From the NCBI GenBank assembly GCA_964007475.1, contig OZ023275.1, positions 32,555,619 to 32,619,618 on the forward strand: a stretch of 64,000 nucleotides of DNA, given 5' to 3'. The notes below the pieces were generated by a model. It saw only the letters and a program-made list of their open reading frames with translations. It was not told the origin of the DNA and did not search any database. Made by a program: the position numbers and the translations under genes. This DNA comes from Hybos culiciformis. Taxonomy: Eukaryota > Arthropoda > Insecta > Diptera > Hybotidae. Below, piece by piece: positions 1-11,043 of the stretch (position 1 is its first letter; each line of letters begins with the position of its first letter).

Positions 1-430
1 TATAACATCCCCATTACATTTTATTTACAATATGTAATATTTTTGGCGTTAAGGATATTTGATAGAATTTATTCCAACTTTATCTCCTTACAATTAAAAA
101 AAAAATACAAGGACGTTAATTCCAAATAAACAAACACATAATTGCCGACTAGACGTCTCTTAGGCGTCATATTGAAGTTTATACTTCTTTAGGCGCGTTG
201 TGAGATTTTTGGTAGAGGGTAAAAATCTTTTTTCAAATTCGAGTATCTATCGAGTATCTATCGTGTATCTAAAACGCGTGAGATTTTTTCTCAGAAAAAT
301 AAGAAAAAAATACTCAAATTCCGACTCGAATTTGAAAAATGTACTCAAAAAAATGAGTGCCTTCATCGGGGTTCGAACCTGCGTGCTAATATGTTAAGAA
401 AATGCCAAAAAAACTTTCTTAAAATTTTCA
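1..430. other. AT-rich stretch with a repeat head, no gene
   Basis: No coding signal is seen. From about 178 it holds a repeat head (TTTATACTTCTTTAGGCG, then a GGTAGAGGGTAAAAAT motif). The same head recurs at about 1779 and 40338, each time upstream of tandem or tRNA-like sequence. Around 370-382 there is a minus-strand B-box-like word (GGTTCGAACCCC). This is best read as repeat-derived DNA. Confidence 0.5.
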
Positions 431-492
431 TTATCGGGATCGAACCTTGCACCTTCAGACTTCTAATCTGATATTCTATCCACGAAGCCATA
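431..492 (-). repeat. tRNA-like (SINE-type) promoter sequence
   Basis: On the minus strand an A-box-like TGGCTTCGTGGATAG lies at the 5' side and a B-box-like GGTTCGATCCC at the 3' side (436-446). Between them a possible anticodon arm has loop TTAGAAG. No good acceptor stem closes it. A similar plus-strand copy is at 1202-1262 and a B-box-only copy near 1927. The recurrence and lack of an acceptor stem favour a tRNA-derived repeat over a working tRNA gene. Confidence 0.45.
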
Positions 493-627
493 TGGCCATA
501 TGAATTTAGCTTTCTAAAATAATATAAAATAAGGAATTTAATTTAAAAGATTTCATTTTTATTTCATTCCACTATTCGCATTCCGTATTAAAAATCTTTT
601 ACAAAATACAATTGAACTTGGCTTTTA

Positions 628-1025
628 TGCCTTGAGCACAGCTAATACCGCAAAGCAATTTTTGAAGGAATGTTCCGGAAACCTGTTCACAGCTAATTTT
701 ACCTGAAAGCTTTTGTTTTTTTTATAATATGATTGTGACAGAAAAATGCAGCAAAACCAAATTTCGATGCAAAAGAAACGCTGTGAAAAAGAAACAAGAA
801 AATTATTTTGTGACGTAGTCAATTCTTTCTGGAGCAAAAAAAAAATAAATTCAGTTTTCTAATTAATTATGAAATAATTTTAAGAAATTCTTTTTACAAA
901 AAATCAATAAAATTAATATCTTGCGTTTTTCATAATTCTTATTAAAATTAATTAAGGAATAACGCAGAAAATCGGTTTTTACGGTAGCTCTAAATTAATT
1001 TGCGGTATTTGCTGTGCTCAAGGCA
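628..1025. mobile_element. MITE, TTA target duplication (PIF/Harbinger-like)
   Basis: Terminal inverted repeats TGCCTTGAGCACAGC at the left and its reverse complement at the right bound about 400 bp of non-coding DNA. TTA occurs directly outside both ends (625-627, 1026-1028). A 3-bp TTA duplication is typical of PIF/Harbinger elements, so the class is an inference from the duplication. No transposase is encoded. Confidence 0.6.
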
Positions 1026-1030
1026 TTAGG

Positions 1031-1149
1031 TGTAAACACAATTGGGACGACAGCGTAACGACAGCGATAGCGACTGTCAAAAACCATATATTTGTATGAA
1101 ACAATTGAGGCGACTTTTTATATGAAAAATCGCCCCAATTGTGTTTACA
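1031..1149. mobile_element. Palindromic MITE of the ACACAATTGGGGCGAC family
   Basis: The inverted repeat TGTAAACACAATTGGG closes on itself around a centre containing CCATATATTTGTATGA. Related copies are at 6381-6531 and 55034-55184, and a half copy at 10707-10747. This copy has different outermost bases and no clear duplication. Confidence 0.6.
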
Positions 1150-1201
1150 ACTTTTATATGATTTTTTGTATTTTTTTGGAAAGCTAAAGTCATATAGACA
1201 A

Positions 1202-1262
1202 TATGGCTTAGTGATAGAACATCAGACTATAAGAGTGAAGGTGTCAGGTTCGAATCCCAAAG
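1202..1262 (+). repeat. tRNA-like (SINE-type) promoter sequence
   Basis: An A-box-like TGGCTTAGTGATAG (1204-1217) and a B-box GGTTCGAATCC (1248-1258) are spaced as in a tRNA gene. The internal sequence resembles the minus-strand copy at 431-492. Acceptor-stem pairing is poor, so this is called a tRNA-derived repeat. Confidence 0.45.
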
Positions 1263-1544
1263 AATACATTTTTTTTTTCAAATTTTTTAACATTATAATA
1301 GGTTTAAGAAACAAAAATTTTGTTATTGGTAGGATGTGTAATTTTTTTTTGCTTGTAATATTGGGCCCTATATATACATATATTTGAAATTAAGAAAGTC
1401 TGAAAGTGCCAGGTAGCAGCAAAGTACGGTAATTATGATCTAGTCAATTTCAGCATTATTTTTTCATAGGGAATATTAGTAAATCGGCAGTAGTAGAATA
1501 TTTTTGGGTAAAGTTCCTAAATAATTATAGTTCACCTAATTAAA

Positions 1545-1771
1545 AAAACACACAAGAAGCAGTCATAGGAACTGCCGAAAGAAGTTAATACTTAAAAGCT
1601 TTAAACTATGAAATAACAGTGGCTACAAATGATGGGTTGCTCAGTACAAAACGTAAATAAAAATAAAAATAAGTCCAAAAGCAGTCCATTATTTGTAGCC
1701 ATTGTTATTTCATAGTTTAAAGCTTTAAGTATAAACTTATTTCGGCAGTTCCTATGACTGCTTCGTGTGTT
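1545..1771. repeat. Hairpin element left of the satellite array
   Basis: Arms of about 95 bp begin ACACACAAGAAGCAGTCATA and end with the inverse TGACTGCTTCGTGTGT. A homologous hairpin sits at 4022-4252. The pair brackets the 219-bp satellite, so the whole 1.54-4.25 kb block may be one foldback-type unit. Confidence 0.65.
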
Positions 1772-1964
1772 TTTTGACGTTTATACTTCTTTAGCGGCGT
1801 TGGAAGAAATTTGGTAGAGGGTAAAAATCCATTTTCATATAGAATTTTTCTGAGAATCGTCATCATTTTTCTGAGAATCGTCCGTCATCATTTTTCAAAT
1901 ATTAAAAAAAAAACAAATCATAATTGGGTTCGAACCTGGCACCTTCAGACTTATTTTTTTATCA

Positions 1965-4019
1965 AAAAAATTATTTTCGATAAAATAAAGGTTAGTTGGC
2001 TTAAAATTTTGGGTAGTAGTAGAAGGAGTAGGGTCCACCCGGCCCAAAAAAAAAATTTTTTTTTTGTTTTTATTTGTAAAAGTTACCTGTCGTTAAATGA
2101 ACGTGACCGGCATGAAAATTTTGGATCGGAGCAGGAGGCGAGGGGGTCTCCTACCCAAAAAAGACCAAAATTTTTTTTTTATCAAAAAAATTATTTTCGA
2201 TGAAATAAAGGTTAGTTGGCTTAAAATTTTGGGTAGTAGAAGGAGGAGTAGGGTCGACCCGGCCCAAAAAAAATTTTTTTTTTGTTTTTAATTGTAAAAG
2301 TTACCTGTCGTTAAATGAACGTGGCCGGCATGAAAATTTTGGATCGGAGCAGGAGGCGAGGGGGTCTCCTACCCAAAAAAGACCAACATTTTTTTTTTAT
2401 CAAAAAAATTATTTTCAATGAAATAAAGGTTAGTTGGTTTAAAATTTTGGGTAGTAGAAGGAGGAGTAGGGTCGACCCGGCCCAAAAAAAAATTTTATTT
2501 TATTTTTTTAATTGTAAAAGTTACCTGTCGTTAAATGAACGTGGCCGGCATGAAAATTTTGGATCGGAGCAGGAGGCGAGTGGGTCTCCTACCCAAAAAA
2601 GACCCAAATTTTTTTTTTATCAAAAAAATTATTTTCGATGAAATAAAGGTTAGTTGGCTTAAAATTTTGGGTAGTAGTAGAAGGAGTAGGGTCCACCCGG
2701 CCCAAAAAAAAATTTTTTTTTTGTTTTTAATTGTAAAAGTTACCTGTCGTTAAATGAACGTGGCCGGCATGAAAATTTTGGATCGGAGCAGGAGGCGAGG
2801 GAGTCTCCTACCCAAAAAAGACCAAAATTTTTTTTATCAAAAAAATTATTTTCGATGAAATAAAGGTTAGTTGGCTTAAAATTTTGAGTAGTAGTAGAAG
2901 GAGTAGGGTCTACCCGGCCCAAAAAAAAATTTTATTTTATTTTTTTAATTGTAAAAGTTACCTGTCGTTAAATGAACGTGACCGGCATGAAAATTTTGGA
3001 TCGGAGCAGGAGGCGAGTGGGTCTCCTACCCAAAAAAGACCCAAATTTTTTTTTTATCAAAAAAATTATTTTCGATGAAATAAAGGTTAGTTGGCTTAAA
3101 ATTTTGGGTAGTAGTAGAAGGAGTAGGGTCCACCCGGCCCAAAAAAAAATTTTTTTTTTGTTTTTAATTGTAAAAGTTACCTGTCGTTAAATGAACGTGG
3201 CCGGCATGAAAATTTTGGATCGGAGCAGGAGGCGAGGGAGTCTCCTACCCAAAAAAGACCAAAATTTTTTTTATCAAAAAAATTATTTTCGATGAAATAA
3301 AGGTTAGTTGGCTTAAAATTTTGAGTAGTAGTAGAAGGAGTAGGGTCTACCCGGCCCAAAAAAAAATTTTATTTTATTTTTTTAATTGTAAAAGTTACCT
3401 GTCGTTAAATGAACGTGACCGGCATGAAAATTTTGGATCGGAGCAGGAGGCGAGGGGTCTCCTACCCAAAAAAGACCAACATTTTTTTTTTATCAAAAAA
3501 ATTATTTTCGATGAAATAAAGGTTAGTTGGTTTAAAATTTTGGGTAGTAGAAGGAGGAGTAGGGTCGACCCGGCCCAAAAAAAAATTTTATTTTATTTTT
3601 TTAATTGTAAAAGTTACCTGTCGTTAAATGAACGTGGCCGGCATGAAAATTTTGGATCGGAGCAGGAGGCGAGTGGGTCTACTACCCAAAAAAGACCAAA
3701 ATTTTTTTTTTATCAAAAAAATTATTTTCGATGAAATAAAGGTTAGTTGGCTTAAAATTTTGGGTAGTAGTAGAAGGAGTAGGGTCCACCCGGCCCAAAA
3801 AAAATTTTTTTTTTGTTTTTAATTGTAAAAGTTACCTGTCGTTAAATGAACGTGACCGGCATGAAAATTTTGGATCGGAGCAGGAGGCGAGGGGTCTCCT
3901 ACCCAAAAAAGACCAAAATTTTTTTTTTATCAAAAAAATTATTTTCCATGAAATAAAGGTTAGTTGGCTTAAAATTTTGGGTAATAGTAGAAGGAGTAGG
4001 GTCGACCCGGCCAAAAAAA
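1965..4019. repeat. Satellite array, ten ~219-bp units
   Basis: The word GGTTAGTTGG recurs at about 1991, 2211, 2429, 2649, 2866, 3086, 3303, 3522, 3742 and 3959, giving unit lengths of 217-220 bp. Each unit also contains GTTACCTGTCGTTAAATGAA, a CGGAGCAGGAGGCGAG block, and A/T homopolymers. A dimer shift of 437 bp (from about 2535 to 2972) is nearly exact, indicating a recent duplication of two units. Open frames across the array follow the unit length and are not considered genes. Confidence 0.9.
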
Positions 4020-4021
4020 AA

Positions 4022-4252
4022 ACACACGAAGCAGTCATAGAACTGCCGACAGAAGTTTATGCTTAAAGATTTAAAAACTATGAATATCAGTGGCTACAAA
4101 TAATGGGCTGCTCAGTACAAAATGTAAATTAAAATAAAAATCAGTCCATCAGTCCAAAAGCAGTCCATTATTTGTAGTCACTGTTATTTCATAGTTTTTA
4201 AATCTTTAAGTATAAACTTCTGTCGGCAGTTCTATGACTGCTTCGTGTGTTT
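4022..4252. repeat. Hairpin element right of the satellite array
   Basis: Same family as 1545-1771: ACACACGAAGCAGTCATAGA at the left and its inverse at the right. The AACTGCCG and GTGGCTACAAATAATGG blocks are also shared. It abuts the last satellite unit after an A-run. Confidence 0.65.
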
Positions 4253-4370
4253 TTTTACATTTTCATACATTGTACCAGCAGTTTTAAATAAACTTTATTA
4301 AATAAAAATGAAAATTTTAGACAAAATTAAATCAATCGATAAAAACATAAAAACAAAATGAATTTATCAT

Positions 4371-5378
4371 TTGTGCTTCACCCTTAATAATAGATTTTTG
4401 TATATGTTAACTAAATTTGTTATTAATTAAGAGTTCTGTTTCTTTATATACAAAAATACATTGACACGAGTCAATACTTATATCACGAGACCGAAGGTCG
4501 AGTGATATAAATTGACAAGTGTCTATGTGTTTTTGTGTAAATACAGAACGAGTTGTATAACAAATTTTGTTAACATATCCAATATACTGTTTTAATGTGC
4601 ATGTGTAAGGCAGTTACAGTCTATACATTCACAATGCAAAAAAAAACAAAAGTTGATATACACATTTTTTTTTTTTTCATTTTTTGTTGGTATTTGTCTG
4701 TATTGAAATATTGTGAGTGATATTATTTTTGTTTAGGTATTACGGAATATTCATTTTAATGAATGGAAGAGGCATTTAATGAATGGAAGAGGCATTTAAT
4801 GAATGGAATGAAGTATTTAATGAATGGAATGAAGCATTTAATGATTGCATGTGTATTGACGCATATAATATTCCATTTAGCGATCTAAATGCTATACTAC
4901 TAAATACAACATACCGAGCACATGCCCATTAAAAAAATTTAAGAATTTTAAAATCCTAATGTATTTTCTTAGTGTGATTTAATCTCAAAAAAAAGCTTTC
5001 GGGTGAACACTTTTTTTCATAAATTTCAAATATATTAATAACAAAGCTGCCAAATAGAATTTTATTTTCCTAAATTTAGAGGATTTTATTATATCGGGGC
5101 AAAAATTAGGAACAAAAAATTATTGTACAAGGAAAATCTCAGGAAATTTGCGGAATTTCAAAATTTTTTTTTGTATTGTGAATTTCAAATACACGCTCCT
5201 CTGAGGCGTGTATTTGAAATTCACAGATTCACACCAACAAAAAAAAATTTTTTAATTTTACACTAACAAAATACATCAGGAATTTGAAATTCAGAATTTG
5301 AAGTTCAGAATTTGAAATTCTTAAATTTTTTTCAGTGAGAAGGCCTAAATTTTTTTAAGGGTGAAGCACAAGAATTAA
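4371..5378. repeat. Outer inverted repeat TTTGTGCTTCACCCTTAA with nested elements
   Basis: TTTGTGCTTCACCCTTAA near 4371 is answered by its reverse complement near 5360. Between them lie a two-hairpin element (4399-4935), a palindrome centred at about 5200 (GTGAATTTCAAATACACGC and inverse, 5179-5225) and AT-rich filler. No coding signal. Confidence 0.5.
4399..4935. mobile_element. Two-hairpin repeat X, copy 1
   Basis: A first palindrome (TTTGTTATTAATTAAGAGTT ... AACGAGTTGTATAACAAATT) is followed by a stem running from GTTTTAATGTGCATGTG to CACATGCCCATTAAAA. Inside the second stem are about five tandem copies of an AATGAATGGAATGAAGCATT-like 20-mer (about 4750-4845). Homologues are at 8303-9655 (interrupted) and 18481-18955 (reverse orientation), but their internal tandem repeats are different. 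Confidence 0.6.
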
Positions 5379-5944
5379 ATCTATTGACATTTAGATACTT
5401 ATGTTATGTATTTACATCATAATAGGTAGTTACATGATCCTTTTGCAATAAAAGATTTCATTATCTGTTAACTTATTAAACTTATAAAACGATTGAAAAA
5501 AAAGAAATCTCCCTTTTCTGTAAAACAAATGTCACAATTTCTAAATTAAGGACGTAATTTTTTGCATTCTGTATAATCTGCTAAAATCAACTACTTATAA
5601 AATAATATTTGGCTGACTGAAATCAAAAACTTATAATAATACGTGACCGACCGAATTTTCTTACCCATTTTTGCCGCTTTTTTCTTTTCTATACAATTTT
5701 AGTTTTTGAGTTCACTTAAAAGTAGACCTACAAATTTAGTTTGTTATGGGAAATTTAAAATTTCCCTTTGCAGAATTTAAAAAAGTAAAATTGAATTTGT
5801 GAACGGCTTTAGGACAAAATTATTCCATTTTTTTAAATAACAGCAGTAAAATCGTGTCGTTCACAAATTAAAAAACCTGGAATATTAGATCCGATTTCAA
5901 TTTTATCGCTAATAAGTGAACAGACTCTTAAATACAAAACTTAA
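5379..5944. other. AT-rich stretch, nothing recognised
   Basis: No homology, repeat unit or reading frame worth naming was found here. Confidence 0.5.
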
Positions 5945-6315
5945 TAGAGTACAATTCAAATCACTTGACCAATCCGTTATGCAAAGCTTTCTCTTTCCAT
6001 TACAAAATTCCATACAAAATTTTAGGGGAAATTATTCAAGAAAAAAGCTCATGCAATTTTTTATATAGTACGATTCAAATCACTTGACCAATGAGCTTTT
6101 AAGAGAGGGTAAAATTTGAATAAAATTATTATACAAAAATTGCATGAGCTTTTTTCTTAAATAATTTCCCCTAAATTTTGTATGCATTTTTTAATGGAAA
6201 GGGAAAGCTTTGCATAACGGATTGGTCAAGTGATTTGAATCGTACTATAATAATTTTATTCAAATTTTACCCTCTCTTAAAAGCTCATTGGTCAAGTGAT
6301 TTGAATCGTACTCTA
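5945..6315. repeat. Foldback repeat, CAAATCACTTGACCAAT arms
   Basis: GATTCAAATCACTTGACCAA and its inverse occur four times (about 5957, 6070, 6222, 6290), pairing as two nested inverted repeats with TGCATGAGCTTTTTTCTT arms inside. It is a non-coding foldback-type unit directly left of the next TIR element. Confidence 0.6.
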
Positions 6316-6832
6316 AAGCGGCGGTCACACGAGGCTCGTTTAGCAGGCGCTGGTCGCTGCTTGCTGTTAACAGCCAGTTATGCTGAAAACACAATTGGGG
6401 CGACAGCGACGGCGACAGCGATAGCGACTGTCAAAAACCATATATTTGTATGAGAATGAAACAATTGAGGCGATTTTTTTATATGAAAAATCGCTGTCGC
6501 CGTCGTCGTCGCCTTAATTGTGTTTTCAGCATTAAGCAGCACCGTGTGAACTGTTAAGTCCGTTGGTACCAGCAGCAGCGGATTTTAGTAGCGGCTGGTG
6601 AAGTTGAACGGTTCAACTTTACTAACGCTGCTGGCCAATGTTGTTGTTGATTATTTTGTTTCGGTTGATTATTTTGTTTGAAAACATCGCTGCTGCCAGA
6701 CCAGCTTCTACTGTTTGCACAACACTGTGTGAACCCTCCCGTATGCTGGTTGCTGTCGCTGCTAGCCAGCCGCTGCTGACTAGCAGCGACCAGCGGCTGG
6801 TAGACCAGCCTCGTGTGACCGACGCTTAACTG
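6316..6832. mobile_element. TIR element, CGGTCACACGAGGCT ends
   Basis: The left end reads AAAGCGGCGGTCACACGAGG and the right end is its near-inverse (CCTCGTGTGACCGACGCTTA). The interior is rich in CAGCAGCG/CGCTGCTG words that pair across the element. It is interrupted by the MITE at 6381-6531. No transposase; a clean target duplication was not resolved. Confidence 0.6.
6381..6531. mobile_element. 151-bp MITE with TTA duplication
   Basis: TIR TGCTGAAAACACAATTGG and its inverse flank a CCATATATTTGTATGAGAAT centre. TTA is duplicated outside (6378-6380, 6532-6534). Another copy of exactly the same length lies at 55034-55184, where the unoccupied site is also visible. Confidence 0.85.
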
Positions 6833-6835
6833 TTT

Positions 6836-7747
6836 TTAATTTCTATTGATTATTAGCTTTTATCATGTAACTCGACTCGCCTCTCGCTTTCGACAAAAAG
6901 TAAGAATCTTATCATTGAACTGACTCAACTGAGACGAGTTTCGAACTGACGACTAAGCGAAAGGCGAATTTAAATTTGTAATTATAGATTTCGTTTTTGT
7001 CGTTTTTTGACTCCTATCTTTTAGGCGAAAAAAAACTGAAATTAGAAAATTCAACGATTTATCGATTAAAATTTGAAAATTTCCATGGGGTTAACTCAAA
7101 GAGGGTTTGTGGCCTCCCAAAGTTTTAATTTGTTAGCTAGACGCCTTATGCAACTTGGATTTGGGGATTAGCAACTCTACCCTTCCATCAAGTTTCAACC
7201 AATTCAAGCTTATGTGAACAGCATTTTATCCAATTTTGTTCCAAATCTTTTTTTAATTTTTGAATGGATTCTGATGAAAAGTTCTTTTTATTTTAAGTTT
7301 TTTCAATTTATATTAAATTCTTTTGTATTTATATTTTCATACAAAATTTTATTATGATTCTCATCCCTATGAGGTTCTGTTTGTTTTTACGTATACAAAG
7401 ACGGCTTCAAATTTATGTCGTTGGTGGTAAAACTCATTTAAATTTTTTGAAAGAATCATTATTCTTATAGTTTCATATAAAATTGAAATGCAATATTTTC
7501 ATATTTATCACATAAAACATGGTAGGATTAAGATTTTCAAGAATGGATAGAAGTTGGACTATGGGAAATCAAATAGTAATGGTGCTATAATCGAATAACT
7601 GTCATAACTATCATACACAATTATTATACTGAGCCAGACGATATAATATTCCCACATTATAATTATTTTCAAGATTGGTAATTTTTGTTCTTAACCTAAT
7701 TAAGATTCAATTTTACTTTATTAAATAGGTATATAAAATATTTTAAT
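6836..7747. other. Intergenic DNA downstream of the partial ABCA copy
   Basis: No gene or clear repeat found. Near the right end, TTTATT at about 7717 reads AATAAA on the minus strand. It lies about 30 bp past the ABCA half-copy stop codon and could serve as its polyadenylation signal. Confidence 0.4.
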
Positions 7748-8302
7748 TTAAATTATATTTTCTGGTTGTTGTGTCTTAGAAATTTCTATAAATATTTGTC
7801 CCAATGTTGTTTGACTTATTGAATAATCCTCGATATTTAGTTCAACCTTATTTCGTTCCATTAAACCGAAAACACTTGACCATTTAACACTAGCCAACGA
7901 AACATAAAATGTTAAAAATCCCAAATATTCTTGTCTAGGAATCGAAATTGTATTTATTTTTAAGTTATAATAAAAATAAAACTTATTACTGTAATACAGC
8001 ATTTGGATATCTTTCCTGAATAAACTCCCGAACATTTTTAGAAATGTTTTCATTCGCAAACTCCGCTAGATTCTTTGAACTTAAAGTTTGTCTGAAAAAA
8101 AAATAAAAACTTTTTATCATAATTTTCTTTATACCTTTTAACCCATGCCTTTTTTCGTTTTTAAATTTTTTTTCTTTTATATATCTTTTATATATATTAT
8201 AAAGTTGCCTGACGCCTTTTTCATTCGATTTTTAAATATTTTTTTTTTTGTTAAAAAAGAATTGAATAAGGCGCATTTGTAAAAGGGGTCTCATGAAATA
8301 GT

Positions 8303-9655
8303 AGATTACAACACATGTTAAGAAAATTTGTTATTACAACGAGTTGTGTATACACAAAAACACAAGACACGAGTCAATACTTATATCACGAGACCGTTAG
8401 TGTTATGTGTTATGTGTTTTTGTGTATAGTATACACAACGAGCTGTATAACAAATTTTATTAACATGTTTTGTATGGCGCCGTGACATTTGTCCGCGGGA
8501 CATTTGTCCGCGATGAAATTTGTATGGAAAACTTCGCGGACAAATGTCATTTTGCAAAATGTCATTTGTCCGCGATTGTAAAATGACATTTGTCCGCCGC
8601 GGACAAATGTCCCAAAATTAGCGGACAAATGACATTTTGCAAAATGACATTTGTCCGCGATTGAATTTTTTAACTTTAGCGGACAAATGTCATTTTGCAA
8701 AATGTCATTTGTCCGCGATTGATTTTTCAATTTTGGAGATACTGCAGATTCCGTGAACCACTCAGAATCGTCTGAAGCTTGGAAAAGGGAAGAGGGGTAG
8801 AGTCCCCCCAAATTGTTCATACATTTTGTATATGCAATTTTTTTTTTTTGCACGATTTGCCCCTTAAATAGAGGGGGGTGGGGGGCGGCGGGCGGGCGGG
8901 TGGACTGGTGGTTGGTCAGTGGGATTTGCGGCTGACGCCGCAAATCCCACTGACCAACCACCAATCCACCCGCCCGCCCGCCGCCCCCCACCCCCTCTCT
9001 CGTTGTGCCGATTCTGATTGGTTCACGTCATCTGCACTTTAGCCTAAAATTTTTAGCGGACATATGTCATTTTCCAAAATGTCATTTGTCCGCGATTGCT
9101 TTTTTTAATTTTTAGCGGACAAATGTCATTTTTCAAAATGTCATTTGTCCGCGATTGATTTTTTAAATTTTTAGCGGACAAATGTCATTTTGCAAAATGT
9201 CATTTGTCCGCGATTGATTTTTCATATTTTTAGCGGACAAATGTCATTTTGTAAAATGTCATTTGTCCGCGATTAATTTTTATCGCGGACAAATGACATT
9301 TTGGAAAATGTCATTTGTCCGCGGCGGACAAAAGACATTTTGAATCGCGGACAAATGTCATTTTTATGTCCGCGATACAAAAACAAATCGCGGACAAATG
9401 TCCCGCGGACAAATGTCCAACCCCCGTTTTGTATACTGTTTTAATGTGCATGTGAGAGGTAGTTTCAATCAATACATTTGCAATGCAAAAAACAAACAAA
9501 AGTTCAAAATGAATAAAATTTACTTAATACGGAGAATGTAAATAAAATTTACTTAATTAAATAATTGCATGTGTATTGACGCATGTAATATACCATTTAC
9601 CGAGCTTAATTTGCGATTGTAAATACAACTTACCGATCACATGCACATTAAAATA
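8303..9655. mobile_element. Two-hairpin repeat X, copy 2 (split)
   Basis: The first half (8303-8475) matches copy 1 at 4399-4560, and the second half (9426-9655) matches copy 1 at 4585-4935. A 950-bp foldback element sits between them. The uninterrupted copy 1 shows the unoccupied junction (AACATATCCAATATACTG). Its internal tandem words (AATAAAATTTACTTAAT) differ from those of the other copies. Confidence 0.6.
8476..9425. mobile_element. Foldback element 1, CGGACAAATG arms
   Basis: Ends are GGCGCCGTGACATTTGTCCG and its counterpart finishing CCCCC, with GTTTTGTAT duplicated outside (8467-8475, 9426-9434). Both arms are built from about 55-bp palindromic units (GCGGACAAATGTCATTTT and inverse). 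The centre (about 8735-9055) is a nested GC-rich hairpin with GGTCAGTGGGATTTGCGGC at 8914-8932 and its inverse at 8937-8955. It lies in the large intron of the ABCA half-copy. No transposase. Confidence 0.8.
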
Positions 9656-10706
9656 TTTTGTTTATTCATATGTATACATTACATATATATATTAATATAC
9701 ATGTTCAGTAATTTATTATTATTTTTTTCTCAAAAATAAAATGCAATAAAATGACACAATATAATGTAAATTTATTGACACACGCCTTGTTACACTATAA
9801 TACATCCGATTCGTTTACTTCCCTTATTGTTTCACATCCACTTGCCGACAAAAAAGTACCTCCGAGAATCTCATACTTTAGTTTTGATGAAAGTGAACGA
9901 GATTGCGCGAATTTTGGCATTTCAATGATCGAAATCGGCCCGTAGTTTAATAATTATAAGCATTTTAGTGTGCGACAGATAGACGGGCAAAAAGTGAAAA
10001 CACATAGTCCCTTTTTGAGGACACAATTCTTATTAACTCGTAAAGTAATTTGTCTGTATATTTCTTTACTATTTTCGACACTCTCGTAGACCCACTTTTC
10101 GTCATCACAGCGAGCTGAAATTTGGCACACAGGTTCATGTCGCGTGACAATTGAATATATCAAAATTTGAACCGGAAATTTCCATGGAAAACCCGGAAAA
10201 TCGGGAAAAATCATTTGAAAATTTGGTACAAATTTGAGTAGTGATAAAACCGTTTTAGGAAAAATGCAGTTTTCTGGTTTTTCCGAAAAAATTTTCTGGA
10301 ATTTTCCGACTTTCCCAGAAAATTTTCCGGTAAAAAAGTTTTCTAAATTATGCAGGATCAAGTTCCCTATCAACTGGCATCATTACTTTCTCTCGGACAA
10401 TGGTGAAAACTTGCAGAAAAAATCGAAGAAAATTCATGTAAAACGCTTTTCCGGAGTTTTTCCGACCAAGGAAGCGTTTGAGCCTTTTGCAATCTGAGAC
10501 AAAGTTGTAGAGCGAAATAAGTTACATAAAGTTGCTTTTGTGGAAAACTCCGTGGAAAATCCGGAAAAGCGGGAGGAAAATCGTCGTAAAAATTTTCATC
10601 GACAAGATTAGTGATAAATCTTCAACAATCATGAAACTTGCATGAAAAATCGAGGAAAATTTGTAATAACAATTAAGTTAACGTGAAAAAGGCAGAAATT
10701 TTTTTT
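9656..10706. other. Intronic repeat-derived DNA
   Basis: It contains GGAAAA/TTTTCC-rich sequence (about 10170-10660) in which CCGGAAAA-type words occur in both orientations. A 64-codon frame at 9751-9945 was seen but has no recognisable motif. No convincing gene. Confidence 0.4.
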
Positions 10707-10747
10707 GATAGTCGCTATCGCTGTCGTCGCTGTCGCCCCAATTGTGT
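10707..10747. mobile_element. Half copy of the ACACAATTGGGGCGAC MITE
   Basis: ATAGTCGCTATCGCTGTCGT followed by CGCCCCAATTGTGT matches one arm of the MITE at 6381-6531. The other arm is absent. Confidence 0.55.
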
Positions 10748-11043
10748 ATATTAATGTCCCAATCAAAAAATCTGAGTCCACTTCTGTGTGTGAAGAAAAA
10801 GTTATTTTCTACTTTTTCATGCGGCTTGTCCTCAGTTTTTGAAAACTCGTTTTTTACTTATTTTTTTATTATTTTTGATTTACAACGGGCTAAAAAATGT
10901 ATCCACTAGAAACAACAAAAGTAAGCGAATACACCAAACCAATCCCTTGACAAAAACTCACTACTCGATTTATTTTTGAAACAATTTCACCTATATCATA
11001 TACAACCCTGATTCTCACCACGACACGATTATTACTTTGATTT

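Noticed and set aside
431..492. A functional tRNA gene on the minus strand
   Set aside because: A and B boxes are present but the acceptor stem does not pair; similar partial copies nearby indicate a repeat.
1811..4038. Short overlapping frames encoding KILDRSRRR-like peptides
   Set aside because: They repeat with the 219-bp satellite period and break at homopolymers; no independent coding evidence.
8410..8991. A 193-codon minus-strand frame across the GC-rich hairpin
   Set aside because: It runs over palindromic repeats of foldback element 1 and has no domain or splice support.
8476..9425. CRISPR-like array of regularly spaced palindromes
   Set aside because: The spacers are themselves repeats, the context is an insect intron, and the units form facing arms of a foldback element.
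9751..9945. A 64-codon plus-strand frame in the ABCA intron
   Set aside because: No recognisable motif, neighbour or splice signal; length is within chance expectation.
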